Below are positions 22,691 to 34,146 of a DNA stretch of 64,000 nt, one piece after another. The DNA lies in NCBI RefSeq assembly GCF_902459465.1, contig NC_047070.1, positions 2,666,001 to 2,730,000 on the forward strand, given 5' to 3'. Source of the stretch: Asterias rubens (Eukaryota; Echinodermata; Asteroidea; Forcipulatida; Asteriidae). The notes beneath the pieces are model-generated. The model did not search any database and was not told the DNA's origin. It saw only the letters and a list, made by a program, of their open reading frames with translations. The position numbers and the translations under genes are program-made. Position 1 is the first letter of the stretch; every line of letters starts with the position of its first letter.

Positions 22691-22719
22691 ATTAAGTGTT
22701 GGAGACAGTATAGCGATGA

Positions 22720-22890
22720 AAGACCCACATGTGTCTCTGAATTGACCATTTGTATTTGTTCACACCATTTCTGCAGCTATTTCTTGAACAAAATCCCACC
22801 TCTGTTCCTGAATTGAGCATTTGCATTTGTTCAGCATTTCTGCAGCAAGTTCTTTAAAATTTGCTCACTTCTGTTTCTAAATTAGACATT
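22720..22890. repeat. Degenerate tandem repeat, ~70-bp period
   Basis: Three imperfect units share 'tctgaattgaccatttg', 'tttgttcacaccatttctgc' and their variants (cctgaattgagcatttgc; tctaaattagacatttgtc). Non-coding. Confidence 0.6.
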
Positions 22891-23483
22891 TGTCGTTCTT
22901 TGACAGCTCAAATTACAATTTGGGTTGTTCATACGAAACATATACATGTATATCTTAGTGTACAATGCAACTATAATTTATACAAAATATAAAAAAATAA
23001 ATAAAAAATAAATCACCATCTGGAAATATTTATTTTGTCTCCGCCAAGTAAGAAATATTCATCTAAACAAAATGTTATTTTCATAAAAGTATTTTATCCA
23101 CCCTCGCCCAGGTTATTCTTAGCAATATTGACGCCCTAGTTCTTTGCCAAACTCGGGAAAAGTGAAATAGTTTTAAAAGTGAGGACAATTGAATCGTGGA
23201 GATTTCCTTCCTCCATTCATCGGCCATGATATCAAAAAAGTCCTCTCTCGTCGTATGCAGAATACTGGGTGAGACACGGGCGGATATAACTATATCAAAG
23301 GTCGATAACAATCATAGCTACTACGAGTGCCCTGACACTGCATATACATGTACATGTACCAGTACATAAACTATTGCAATTATTACCCGCTGTATTTGCA
23401 TGCATAACGGTTTTTGTTTACGTTCGGGTGAAGTGAACCGTAAAGCTTATAAACCCACTTGATATAAGCCGATTGTTGCGTTT

Positions 23484-23836
23484 AAAGGAACACGTTGCCT
23501 TGTATCGGTCGAGTTGGTCTTTGAAAAGCGTTTGTTATAATATGCATATGGGTAGAAAGATGCTGTAAAAGTAGAATACAATGATCCACACAAACATGCC
23601 TCGAAATTGCACGGTTTTCCTTTTACCTCGTCGACTAACACGGTCAGCCATTTATGGCCGACCGTGTTAGTTAGCACAGTAAAAGGAAAACCACGCAATT
23701 TCGAGGCAAACTTGTGTGGATTATTGTATTCTACTTTTAAATTATCTTTCCAACCATATGCATTTTATAACAAACGGTTACAAACGCTTTTTTATAGACC
23801 AACTCGTCCGATCCAAGGCACAGTGTTCCTTTAAAG
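23484..23836. mobile_element. Family B foldback element
   Basis: Ends 'aaaggaacacgttgccttgt' and 'ccaaggcacagtgttccttt'. The centre is 'ggtcagccatttatggccga'. Confidence 0.8.
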
Positions 23837-24877
23837 TCTAACATAAAGTGGGTAGTGGTGTGGAGCCTCTCAGAACCATTGCACCACATGGCCGCCCCAC
23901 CCCCAAATGGAGATCGAATGATGCAAAACTTAGGAATTAATTGTTAGAAACGTGTAGGGATACATATATAACATACCAAGATATTGTTATTGACAATGTT
24001 AGGGTTCAAAGCACCCGCCCCAACTGTATGGTTATGCCATGTGCCACAATGTGGGATTTATCAGTAAGATGAAGTTTGTTTTTTTCTCCTTTATATTTTT
24101 TTGAGAAAATAAAACTACCAGTTGCAACTGCTTATAGGCCTACCATATTACCCCCAAAACAAAAGACCAATGCTATAAATGCAAGAAGAATAATTAGACA
24201 GTTCGACCCTTGCAGAGTCTTCCTCAAATGCTTGTTATACATTTTTCCCGCAGACACTAATCATAACTTATAAAAACTAATGACGAAATCGCATGAACTG
24301 ACATTGGCAATAAAAAAAAAATACCCGTCCAAACACGATGTCCACGCATGCTACGTTGATTTGCACAACACACCAATTTGAATACAATGGCAACACATCA
24401 ACCTACTAAATAGGAAACCACCGATATCGCATTTCTAAACGAAAAGTCTGCTATGTTCTAGCTTTCAATCGGTGGGCTTTTATAAACACGGTTGAGTTCA
24501 GCTTGAGCTGCCGCTGAAAGATTTCGAGACATATCCTCGAAGACTTAGGGCTATACCTTCAAACATGCTTCAAGCTTGTTTCTTTTAGGTCATACGGCAA
24601 CGATACAGCATTAGCCTGTTGACCCATAGTGTTGTGATAATTCCCCCCGGGGTTTCAGCGCTGTAGCCCACCCCCGTGAAAGGTTTCAACTCCTAGGGTC
24701 GAACCGGGAGTTCGGTGCGGTGTGTTTACGTACAACCTTGACTTTGTACCCTGTACGTCTGGAATTGCTGTAGACGCTAATAACAACAGTCAGTAACAAA
24801 GAGAAGGAGGAGTGGAACGTCTTCTGCCACACAGAGCAGTGTGCGGTTTTCAGGGGTGTTTGGTGGAAATAACGACG

Positions 24878-27671
24878 ATGGCGCAGAAAAGGTAAACATT
24901 TCTACCTCATTAATTCCTTCACAATTTCATTCCTCCATGATCACTAAAAGTATATTTACATGAGAAAAAGATGGTTCCATCATCGATATATTTACCAAAG
25001 AGCATAGGAATTGTGGATTTGTGTGGTTTACAATGTATTGCTGTAGGATTTATGAAATAACCGTTCAACCTGTTAGCATTTGTAACTGTCCGACAGATAA
25101 ATAAAATAGCCTGGTAAAAGTTCAGATAAGATGTTGGTCCGACTGTTGCGGTATTTTTCAATAAACAATTGGATTTGTAGGGTACATGTAGGATTTAATA
25201 TATAATCTCGTTCCAATAACCTGTTTGAAATTCTCAGTTTCATGTCTGCCGAGGAAAACGAGAGAAAATGGTGATGGTTTAAAATTTTCGGACAGTTTGT
25301 TTTTTGTCCCTCTCTGCACAATAGTCCTTTTACTTTACTATTTGTATTTTGCTATCCGTAAGGTTCCCAAAATTAGCACAAGTCCTTCCTCTGTGCAAAT
25401 ATAGAGCAACTGCTACCGATAACAATGTATTCATTGTTCTGTTGACCCATATGGTTGAACCCATAACAAATATTAGTGTCAGTCAGTGTAATCACAATAG
25501 CCTAAGGATAGAAAACAACATAATTATGACGACTGCTAACTTCACTGCAGTCATTTTGTTGCAGGCCTATCGCAATCCCTCGATCCTTCTACTAGTTTTA
25601 GGACTTAACTTAAGGCCTATTGTGCAATAATGGTTTGTTGTTGCCCTACTACTATAGCTATCATTTTACATACATACAATCAGAGGTTGGCCTAACAATA
25701 TGCTCTACAATATCCCCACGCACAGATAGGCCTGCTACCATTGGCTACCAGGTTGACTGCGTGGGTGTGTTAATAACCAACCCCTCATTGTTCTGTTTGC
25801 CCAGGACCCAATTGCATAGAGCTGCTAAGCACAAGAATTTGCTTAGCGTGAAATGTCTTCCTTAAAGGCACTGGGGTGGATTTCACAAAGGTAGTCCTAA
25901 CTTAGGACTAGTCCTAGGCAATGCTAAGAGATAGGACTGGTCCTAACTCATCCTAACTTAGGACTGGTCCTATCTCTTAGCATTGCCTAGGACTAGTCCT
26001 AAGTTAGGACTACCTTTGTGAAATCCACCCCAGGACACGTTTGGTAATTGTCAAAGACCAGTATTCTCACTTGGTGTATCTCAACAAAAGCGTAAAATAA
26101 CAAGCCTGTGAAAAATTGAGCTCAATGGGAGACTTTCTGGGACGATAGAGTGCAGCAGACTTACCGGGTAAATCCATTGTTCTCAGAATTATGCGCATGT
26201 TCAGAACTACATAAACAATGGAAATTTACCCGGTATGTCTGCTGCCACCTAGTGTTGGAAAGTCTCCTATTGGTCATCGAAGTTGAGAGAAAATGAGCAG
26301 ATAGGAATAAAAGACTTTCTGGCTAGAAGTCTTTTAATATTTTAGTGAGAAATTACCTCTTTCTCAAAATCTATGCTACTTCAGAGGGAGCCGTTCTCCA
26401 AATGTTTTATACTATCAACAGCTCTCCACTGCTCGTTACCTAGTCAGTTTTTAAGTTAATGAGTAATTACCAAACGTGATTAAAACAGGATTACCAACCA
26501 AATGTCCACTTACTACATTTTGCTCGATACTGGTATTCAGCTGTTGTTTGCCTATAACTGAAAATCATGTGGAAATTTGGTTGGGAATCCTGTTTTTGTT
26601 AAGGCAAACATTTCATGCTACAGCTCTATGGAATTGGGCCTATAGAGTTGCTTAGCACAAAAGTTTGCTTAGCATGAAATTTTTGCCTTGATAAAAAAAA
26701 AACAGGATTACCAACCAAATTTCCATGTGATTTTTAGGATAAGCAAACAACAGATGAATACCATGCAGTAACAAGCAATATGCAACAAATAGAAATTTGG
26801 TTAGTAATCCTGTTTTTATCAAGGATAAAATTTCATGCTAAGCAAATTTGTGTGCTTAGCAGCTCTATGAAATTGGCCTTCAGGTGCTTGCTCACCTTCT
26901 GTTAAGAGGTACATCCCTTCTAGGCTAAATGAAAAAGAAGAAAGAAAGAAAAAACGATCATCCCCTCCCTCATTCTTGTTTAAGGCCAAAAACCTTTGTT
27001 TTTTATTAATTTTACTCTCTTTTGTGGGTATTTCTCATTAAACTTAGGTTTTTTAAACTTGCAACAACATAAATGTCAGTGATGACTTTAAACTGAATAA
27101 TTTGTGACACGTTTAAGTTAAAGTAGGTCCTACTTGGCGGCCAAGTATAAACTTGTCAAACGCTTTTGGCCCATTATTTCATAAAGCATGTAAGGCACAA
27201 AAACTTGCTAAGCACAGAAAAGTGTTAACTGAAACAGGTTACCAGCACAAGTCATTAAGTTTACACTGTTGTGACCAGTGTCCCACAATGTTTACTTAGC
27301 AAAGCTTTTTTTTAAGCAGATTTTCTGCTTCATCGACTCTTATCTTTTTGTGTTACAGAAATCAAGTGTTCCGGATTCACATCCCAACTGACGCACTTTC
27401 CATGAGAGCAACCCTTCACCAGGAAACTGATACAGCAGTCATCATGCCAACCAACAGCAACTCAAACTCTAAAGTGAACAGCGCCACCAATATGCAGAGC
27501 AGAATCGGCTTTCTCCAGCAGCCGAATCCGGAATATATACACCATTCGGAACTCTCATCTGAGACCACGACACGTTGCCATGGTGATTTCATCAGCAACA
27601 CTACTCGTGATCCAAATTGGGGACCATACTTTAAATCCAGAGCTAACTTTGTAGACCTACACGTCTCGTAG
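24878..27671 (+). CDS. Small two-exon gene, 108-residue protein of unknown function
   Basis: Exon 1 (24878-24891) supplies the start codon and four codons, ending AAAAG before GTAAAC. Exon 2 (27359-27671) follows a 'tatctttttgtgttacag' acceptor in matching phase and ends at TAG. The start sits in 'acgacgATGGCG', a good animal context. The protein is polar and Asn/Ser/Thr-rich in the middle, with no signal peptide or membrane segment. It ends in an aromatic stretch (PEYIHHSEL, then DPNWGPYFKSRANF). I do not recognise the family; the short length and motif-like tail would suit a small structural or ciliary protein, but that is a guess. An AATAAA at 28100 supports a real 3' end. The 2.5-kb intron is filled with nested repeats. 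Confidence 0.5.
25873..26031. mobile_element. Near-perfect 159-bp palindrome (TCCTAA family)
   Basis: The arms 'ggggtggatttcacaaaggt' and its exact reverse complement at 26012-26031 continue inward almost without mismatch through 'cctaacttaggactagtcct' and 'ctaagagataggact' to a short centre near 25945-25955. This is a young foldback element inside family A. Confidence 0.8.
26127..26268. mobile_element. Second palindromic insertion in the same repeat
   Basis: Ends 'gggagactttc' and 'gaaagtctcc'. Inner arms 'gcagcagac' / 'gtctgctgc', 'ccgggtaaat' / 'atttacccgg' and 'ccattgtt' / 'aacaatgg' are inverted. About 142 bp, non-coding. Confidence 0.75.
26605..26890. repeat. Family K inverted repeats (GCTAAGCA type)
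   Basis: Alternating blocks of 'gcttagcatgaaatttt' and 'ggattaccaaccaaattt' with their reverse complements and 'agctctatgaaattggcc' ends. Similar blocks lie at 25800-25865, 27170-27345, 32215-32335, 40580-40925, 45835-45995 and 49220-49400. Non-coding. Confidence 0.6.
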
Positions 27672-28099
27672 AATTGTGAGAAGAAGCATGAGAACAAACG
27701 AGATTATGCGAGATCAGTGGACAACTGATGCTAAATGCGCTGTTGAAGATTCTGATGATGTATGTACATTGTATGTACATAATGTTGTGTTATTCATCGT
27801 TACCCAACGGCCAGACTTGACATTTATTTGAACCATGGTAAGACAAGCAAGGACACTCGATGTAAAAGTCCATGGGTCCTTACCTTTTCGTCGTGTGGCT
27901 GGAAGCCCTGCATGAACCCACGCACTTGTTTGACACAACAGTCCCACCACTTCCTGGATCAAAATTCCAGAATGCCTCCCCCAAAAATGCGCAACCCTGC
28001 TCTATTGTTGCTGATATGAACAGACAAAGGAGATGTTCGGGGTGAAATTGAGACATCATTATTTCATCACTAAGGAGGATTTAATCAAATAGTCGAGAG

Positions 28100-28105
28100 A
28101 ATAAA
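28100..28105 (+). terminator. Poly(A) signal of the small gene
   Basis: AATAAA in 'cgagagaataaaacgg', 429 bases after the TAG at 27671. No closer match was seen. Confidence 0.5.
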
Positions 28106-29689
28106 ACGGTCCTCATAAACGTGGGCATTATTGTCTGAGCTCTTGTTTTCTTTCAAGGCACATCGATTCAGCATTTTGATTTTGTATAATAGTAGTCGTA
28201 GAATTGGACAATACGTGCACGGTTGATTTCAACTGAGGTATGCATTTTGTCGATTAAACTCTCTGCTTTTGCTAATTTATATCTAAGAGGGGACTGGCCA
28301 TTGCATAACTTCGTCGTCATTGCGCTAGTGTTGCAATGAGTTTCGTCATTGTAAGGAACAACAACTAATTGGGTGGCCTTCTCATAAAGTACTCTATCTT
28401 TTGTCCAAAAAGAAAAAAAGACCCTGAAATCTTTGTTAGCCTGTACCCGTCATTTGGCGCCGATCGACCCGGCTCGGGCCAACAGCTCATCGGTCAAAAA
28501 TTCGGGTTGGGCTGATGATGAGGCAAAACAATTTTTTTTCGGTTAAAACATGCCAATTTCAAAATAGAGTTTGTTAGGTCAGGAATATTTTCTTTCTTTC
28601 TTCTCCTCTTTGCCTAGTGTTTTCCTTTTCTCTTTTTCCTTTACTCTTGAAGATGGAAACAAGTTTAGGGTCCCGGCGTCAAATTAGAGTTGATCAAGTA
28701 ACCGGAAAATGGGGAGGGGGGGCGATAGGGGCACGGGTCAGGCACCTCTTAGGTCAGGCCAAGCTCCTTATGCCTTCCTCCGTGAGTAAAACATGACATT
28801 TCCACTTCATGTTCACATGTCCACGTGAAATTTACTCATTTCTTGATGTCGGGGAATGTTAACCACAAAGTTGATTCATTCGACCTGTTGAACCTGGGGC
28901 CAGTCACTGAACTGGACCAGCAGCCGATTTCACGAAACGCTACAGGATAAATCCCATCTCGAGTTAGGACGAGTAACTCGTCCTAACTTGGGATGGGTTC
29001 AATGCGTCTTCGGATACGGAACTGAACTCGTCCTAAGTCCTGATATTAATCCTAAGTTAGGAAGAGTTTGTTGAACTCGACGGCAGATCTATGCCTCGCG
29101 TGACAATGCATTTATATGATATCTTGTCATGGGGGAACAGACCCCCCCCCCCCCCCAATCTACGAACTATCTTTCAACCTTTTCAAATATTCAAGAATTA
29201 ATCATACTTTGGCAAGTATGGATCTACTTTCGCAGGGGGGGTGTAAAGCTGCATCTAGACTAGTTCCCTGTCTCTATCCTTGCATATATACATGTAGACG
29301 GGTACTGGTCTTACGTGCCCAATGATTTCAAAATGTGCTTTAGTTGCCATTATTTAGCATGTATGCCTTCATGTAGTTCTGTTAAACATATACTTATTTT
29401 ATTTTTGTCCTATAACTATAATCTTATTTGCAATTACATGTTTGTTATTGTTCTTTGTGAAAATATGCGAATAATAATAACAATACAATTTCTTCATTTA
29501 ATACAACGAATTCAATCGGTGACGTTGTAGCTGTCCATGGTATCTGGGCTATGATTGGTCCGATTTGATCTAAATAGTTTATCATCCTAATTTGTACTTT
29601 AGATCGTCTGCATTATGCAGCGTTTGCATGTGAAGTATGAATTGACTGTAAATCTCCAAGTCTCAAAACTCCTGGTTTGATGGGTCTTT

Positions 29690-29815
29690 TTCTACAGCTG
29701 CGCATCTGGAACTCTACCCCAATCCTAGATCTTGTCTTTGTATCACAACATTCAAATCCCTTCTCAAAACGTATCTTTTATCAGAGGTTTTCAAGGACTA
29801 AGTTGTGTCTGTTTT
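29690..29815 (+). mobile_element. Decayed LINE 3' end fragment
   Basis: One frame reads ITTFKSLLKTYLLSEVF then a stop, matching the C-terminus typical of CR1/L2-type elements (compare SFKTRLKTHLF in the fragment at 12495). Upstream sequence is frameshifted. Confidence 0.5.
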
Positions 29816-32333
29816 CTTTCGTTTTGTTTTTGGTTTTACTGCATGTGCGCATAACAAGTCTTAATTATTAATTTTTGTTGGATGCAAGCTCTTGTTGCTT
29901 CCAGAGAACATTGATTATTAATCGATAATTTTGAAGGCAAATTTGTGAGTTGTGCCAATTTTTTTCCCTAAACACAAAACTCTTCAAAGCAAAAGGGTTA
30001 CCAGTTAGTATACCACACTGTACCTTGTAAAACGTGTTTTGTTAAAAAGTAAGATTTTTTTGAGGTTTTTCTTTTTGGAAAATGTATTTATTTCATTAAG
30101 GATATAAATTGTAATAATATTTATGCCGATAGCGCCTTTTTCAAAAGAAATAAATTAATCAATGGATAGTTAACAAAGTAGTCGGAAGTAATTTGTTTGC
30201 AAATCAGTCTAAAAGTATAGGCGTAATAAAAATGACTCAATTAAATAAAGAAATAGCATACTTTTAAAACTGTTTTTATATTATATTTATTTTTATTATA
30301 TTTATTTCACCTTTAAAAATAAATACTGCAAGCCCCCTTTTTTGCACAATTCAATTAAAAGAAAGCAACTCTTAAGAATACCAACTGAATGTCTTGTCTC
30401 CCAATAGCTGTATTAAACTAATCCGACCAACCACGGGGCCGAGGTTGAGCCTTTTGCATCTACTCGGCACGTAAAGCACCATTCAACATGTTGTCATATT
30501 CACCGGAAGTGGTAACTCAAAACATTAAAAACCGTTCGCTCGATCCCTTGTTTGGTTAACCTGTTGGTCAATCCACATGTATAAATTAAAAATGAAGTAC
30601 AATACTTTTGTGAGACCTTTATTTTCTTTCAACGCCACACACCCTTAACTCTACTAAAGTGGGCGGGGTTTGAACTTCAAGATGGAGGGGGCTACATAGT
30701 TTAGTTACTGGAGGTCCCAATCCAAGTTGATTTTTCATTATTCAGTTGAATCGTTGAAGGAAAGGGACGGAAATTTGGCGATTTACCATTTGTTGACAAT
30801 GAACAATTAAACCCTGCTGAAAAATAGTTTTAAAACAACACGAGGTTTCTAAAGGTTTTTTTTTTAGATGATCTTCCCGTCAAGGGAACTCGGGATAAAC
30901 TCACACAAGGGGATATGAACAGCAAGCTGCCAACAGCCAATCTCTCTCATAATTGGTTTATCGTCTATGATTATGAATTGCACAAAATGAAGTAGTTGTG
31001 ATTCAGTAATAGACGACAATACTTAATCTATAGTAATTGTGAAATCAGCAGTTAGCTTGAGGGATTGTTGTAATTGCAAGTCCTGCAGTCTAACCACTGG
31101 GCAACGGTGACATGGGGCGTCATAACGTGTGCCCCCTCCCCCCGCCACATAGTATCCCCGCCCCATCGTTCTCACCCCCAGTATCCACTCATGTACACAC
31201 CATGAAAGACTTGGTTTATAAATAAAAACATACACCCAGAAAATTTTAAATATCTAATAAATTGCTGCGTAGTATCAGAGTTACTATAATAATGACCAAC
31301 ATATTGATGGCGTTAAGTGAAAACATAGCTTTACAAACATAATAATTTATTTTAACCTTTTAAAAAGCACATTAAAACATTAACCATGCTTAAATAAATA
31401 ACGGGTAAGCTTGCACATCATATGAAACGGCTACATAGATTACGACAAACCAAATATAACTTATAGTATTGTTCGATGGTCTCATACATTGATACCTCAC
31501 CATGCAATGCCTCAAATCCTATATAAGTATTGTTCGAGTTATTGCGACAATTTTTTCTTGAAAGTTTGAGTAATCGTAACAATCTGTGTTACATTCTCTA
31601 AATACACCAACAACTGTATTTGAAATAAATATGGGCATCTTCGAAAACACGGTCCCGGGCTTCAAACAGGTGTCCGGAGCGTCAAAACTGGGACCCTAAC
31701 CGAAATTGTGATTTCGAAAAGGCCTTATAGATAACTTTCACTCTAGGTGCTTATTTTCTGATAAAAATGAATGAAAACAAAATTTCCTTAAATAATTACA
31801 GTTGCGTAGTAAGCAGGGTCACGAACCCTAATCCCTGACCCCATTCTCAAAGAATGTACTAGCTAAAATAGTTCAATTCATCAAAAGCCCCTCCCTCTCA
31901 AAAATGGCTTTTGGCCCCACCACAATAAAAATTATAGTTATGTCATTGAATAATAATAAATACTTGTTGCTCTATTATAACCCAACTAGGGCCCTATACT
32001 GCTTTCATTCCTTTCTGTTTTGGAAATAGCATTTTTGGAAATGGCATGTTTATAAACTTTGGTTCCAAACTTGGGCGGTTGGTGTATGGGTAATTTTATA
32101 GACTCGAGCTTTAATACAGAGCTGTTTATCAAATAAATTAACAGTTCTACAAAATAAATGAATTTTTGTAGAACTTGTTTTCGTAAGTGAATCGCAAGTT
32201 TAATTGTTTGAGAGGCCCGATTTCACACAGAGCTGCTTAAACACAGCTAAGCACAAGAAAACTGTGCTGACAAGAATACGATTACCAGCCATACTGGTAC
32301 CCATTATGTTTTTTGCTTAGCAAAAAAAAACTA

Positions 32334-32737
32334 TTAAAGGAACACATTGCCTTGGATCGGTCGAGTTGGTCTTTGAAAAGCGTTTGTAACCGTTTGTTAT
32401 AAAATGCATATGGTTGGAAAGATGTTGTACAAGTAGAATACACTAATCCACACAATTTTATCCCGAAATTGCGTGGTTTTCTCTTTACTTTGCGAACTAA
32501 CACGGTCGGCCATTTATGGCAGTCAAAAGTTTGCCTCCCATAAATGGCCGACCGTGTTAGTTGACGAGGTAAAAGGAAAACCACGCAATTTCGAGGCATA
32601 TTTGTGTGGATCATTGTATTCTACTTTTAAAACCTCTTTCTAGCCATAATGCATCTGATAACAAATCTGATCACGGTTACAAACTCTTTGTATAGGGCAA
32701 ATCGTCCATTCCAATTAAGGCAACGTGTTCCTTTAAG
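32334..32737. mobile_element. Family B foldback element
   Basis: Left end 'aaaggaacacattgccttgg' and right end 'aaggcaacgtgttcctttaa', with a central 'acggtcggccatttatgg' and its reverse complement. Confidence 0.8.
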
Positions 32738-32908
32738 CAATATGTTATGTTTTAGTAGCTCTATCAAATTGGGGACAGGGGTGAGCACTGATTCCTGCAA
32801 AGTTATTAAAAGAAAAGGGCAAAAATATCCACAATTTCACAATTGTGCTCATGATTCTGCTTCGTGGGCGTTGTGAAGATTTTCTAAAAGTAACTACACC
32901 TATTTAAA

Positions 32909-33218
32909 AGCACTGGACACCTTTGGTAACTGTCAAAGACTATCCTTCTCACTTGGTGTATCTCAACATAATATTGGTTATAATTGGTCGTCGAAGTTGC
33001 GAGAGAATAGTTGAATACAAAACACCCTTGTCGCACAAGTTGTGTGCTTTCAGAGCTTGAATTCAGTTCAAATATTATTTTAGTGAGAAATTACCTCTTT
33101 CTCAAAAACTACGTTACTTCAGAGGGAGCCGTTTCTCACAATGTTTTATACTTCCAAGTAAGTTTTTATGATAACAATTATTTTGAGTAATTACCGATAG
33201 TGTCCAGTGCCTTTAAAC
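32909..33218 (+). repeat. Family A repeat copy, internally deleted
   Basis: Starts 'aaaagcactggacacctttg' and ends 'gatagtgtccagtgccttta'. Confidence 0.75.
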
Positions 33219-33521
33219 ATTAAAAAAAAAATTAAAGCAGCCCAAAACCACACTTATAAATAGCACATTCTTTCGCTAAATAAATAATTTGCCATGCATG
33301 CGAGAATTGCATTTGTTCATATTAAAAATAAACATCACGGTTGGACTCACGAATAATCGAATTCGAATAGTTTCGATTTTACGTGAGTGCTGGCCGTCTT
33401 ATAATAATAAATATAATTGGTGGCAGATATGTGACAGGGAACCCCCCCCCCTTCCATTATGTTCTGGTCTGCATGTCTCAACTATTATGTAGATGATTTT
33501 GTTGAACATCTATGAAATCGT

Positions 33522-33770
33522 TGCGGTACCCGCTGCTAAAACATAGGATTCAAACTGCCTCAAGCTAGTTACCGGGGAAATCTCGGTGGTCTATTTGGTA
33601 ATAATATACACTGCTCTTAGATTTGCAAAGGCCGTGGGTTCGAATCCCACTCAAGTAATATACCTGTGATGTTGTTATCACATAACTTGGGGAAAGTACT
33701 GAGTATACAGTGCTAACTCACATGTGGAAAGGTGCAAGCCAAAATTAATATTCTTTATCATCTATTCATA
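33522..33770 (+). repeat. SINE family D copy
   Basis: 'gttgcggtacccgctgctaa' leader, tRNA-like 'tctcggtggtctatttggta' and B-box 'gggttcgaatccc', then the 'agtactgagtatacagtgct' tail. Confidence 0.7.
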
Positions 33771-34008
33771 AATACCTAAGACAGTTTATCCATTTTGATT
33801 GGCCAAGAGGGCATCACGTGGGGTGTTTGAACGGATGGTATAACACCAGTAAAAAGTGTTGTCACATGGGCGTGACACGCGAGCTTGCACCTGTGCTTAC
33901 AAGACAGTTTCTTCATTCCTATTCAAAACTAGTTGAAACCTCTTAACCACCATTGATTCTCTTATTATTAAAAAAAAAATGTTGTTTTTGGTTATTTGTT
34001 TGGTTGGT

Positions 34009-34014
34009 TTTATT
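34009..34014 (-). terminator. Poly(A) signal of the PTTH/Trunk-like gene
   Basis: On the minus strand 'cacctaaataaaacca' gives AATAAA about 135 bases after the TGA at 34149-34147. Confidence 0.55.
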
Positions 34015-34146
34015 TAGGTGTTTTGTTTTGGGAAGGGTGTACTTCTGTTTACACAAGGGGAACTTCTTTTTTGGGGGGCGGGGGCACCCTCTGCAGCATA
34101 TCGGTCATCCACATAATATAATACTAAGACTGCTATGGCATTGCGG

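Larger units (their letters stand above)
21663..24877. other. Intergenic region between MMS19 and the next gene
   Basis: Apart from the SINE (22360-22690), degenerate tandem repeats (22720-22890) and family B foldback (23484-23836) listed separately, no coding exon or RNA gene was recognised. The last ~250 bases before 24878 are richer in G+C and contain no obvious TATA box. They are the likely promoter and 5' leader of the small gene starting at 24878. Confidence 0.5.
25864..26475 (+). repeat. Family A copy interrupted by two palindromic elements
   Basis: The family A start 'aaaggcactg' at 25864 continues as 'gacacgtttggtaattgtc' at 26034, breaks again at 26126 ('gctcaat') and resumes as 'attggtcatcgaagttg' at 26269. 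It runs to about 26475. The two insertions are listed separately. Confidence 0.75.
28106..34008. other. Intergenic region between two convergent genes
   Basis: No exon was recognised. It contains a decayed TCCTAA-family palindrome (about 28920-29075), a run of C at about 29142, a LINE end fragment (29690-29815), a tRNA-like fragment (31070-31110, minus), family B (32334-32737), family A (32909-33218) and a family D SINE (33522-33770). The AT-rich stretch 29900-31000 holds nothing identifiable. Confidence 0.5.

Noticed and set aside
31023..31235. 70-codon minus-strand open frame with Cys residues
   Set aside because: It includes a tRNA-like repeat fragment and a C-rich tract, and has no splice or domain support.
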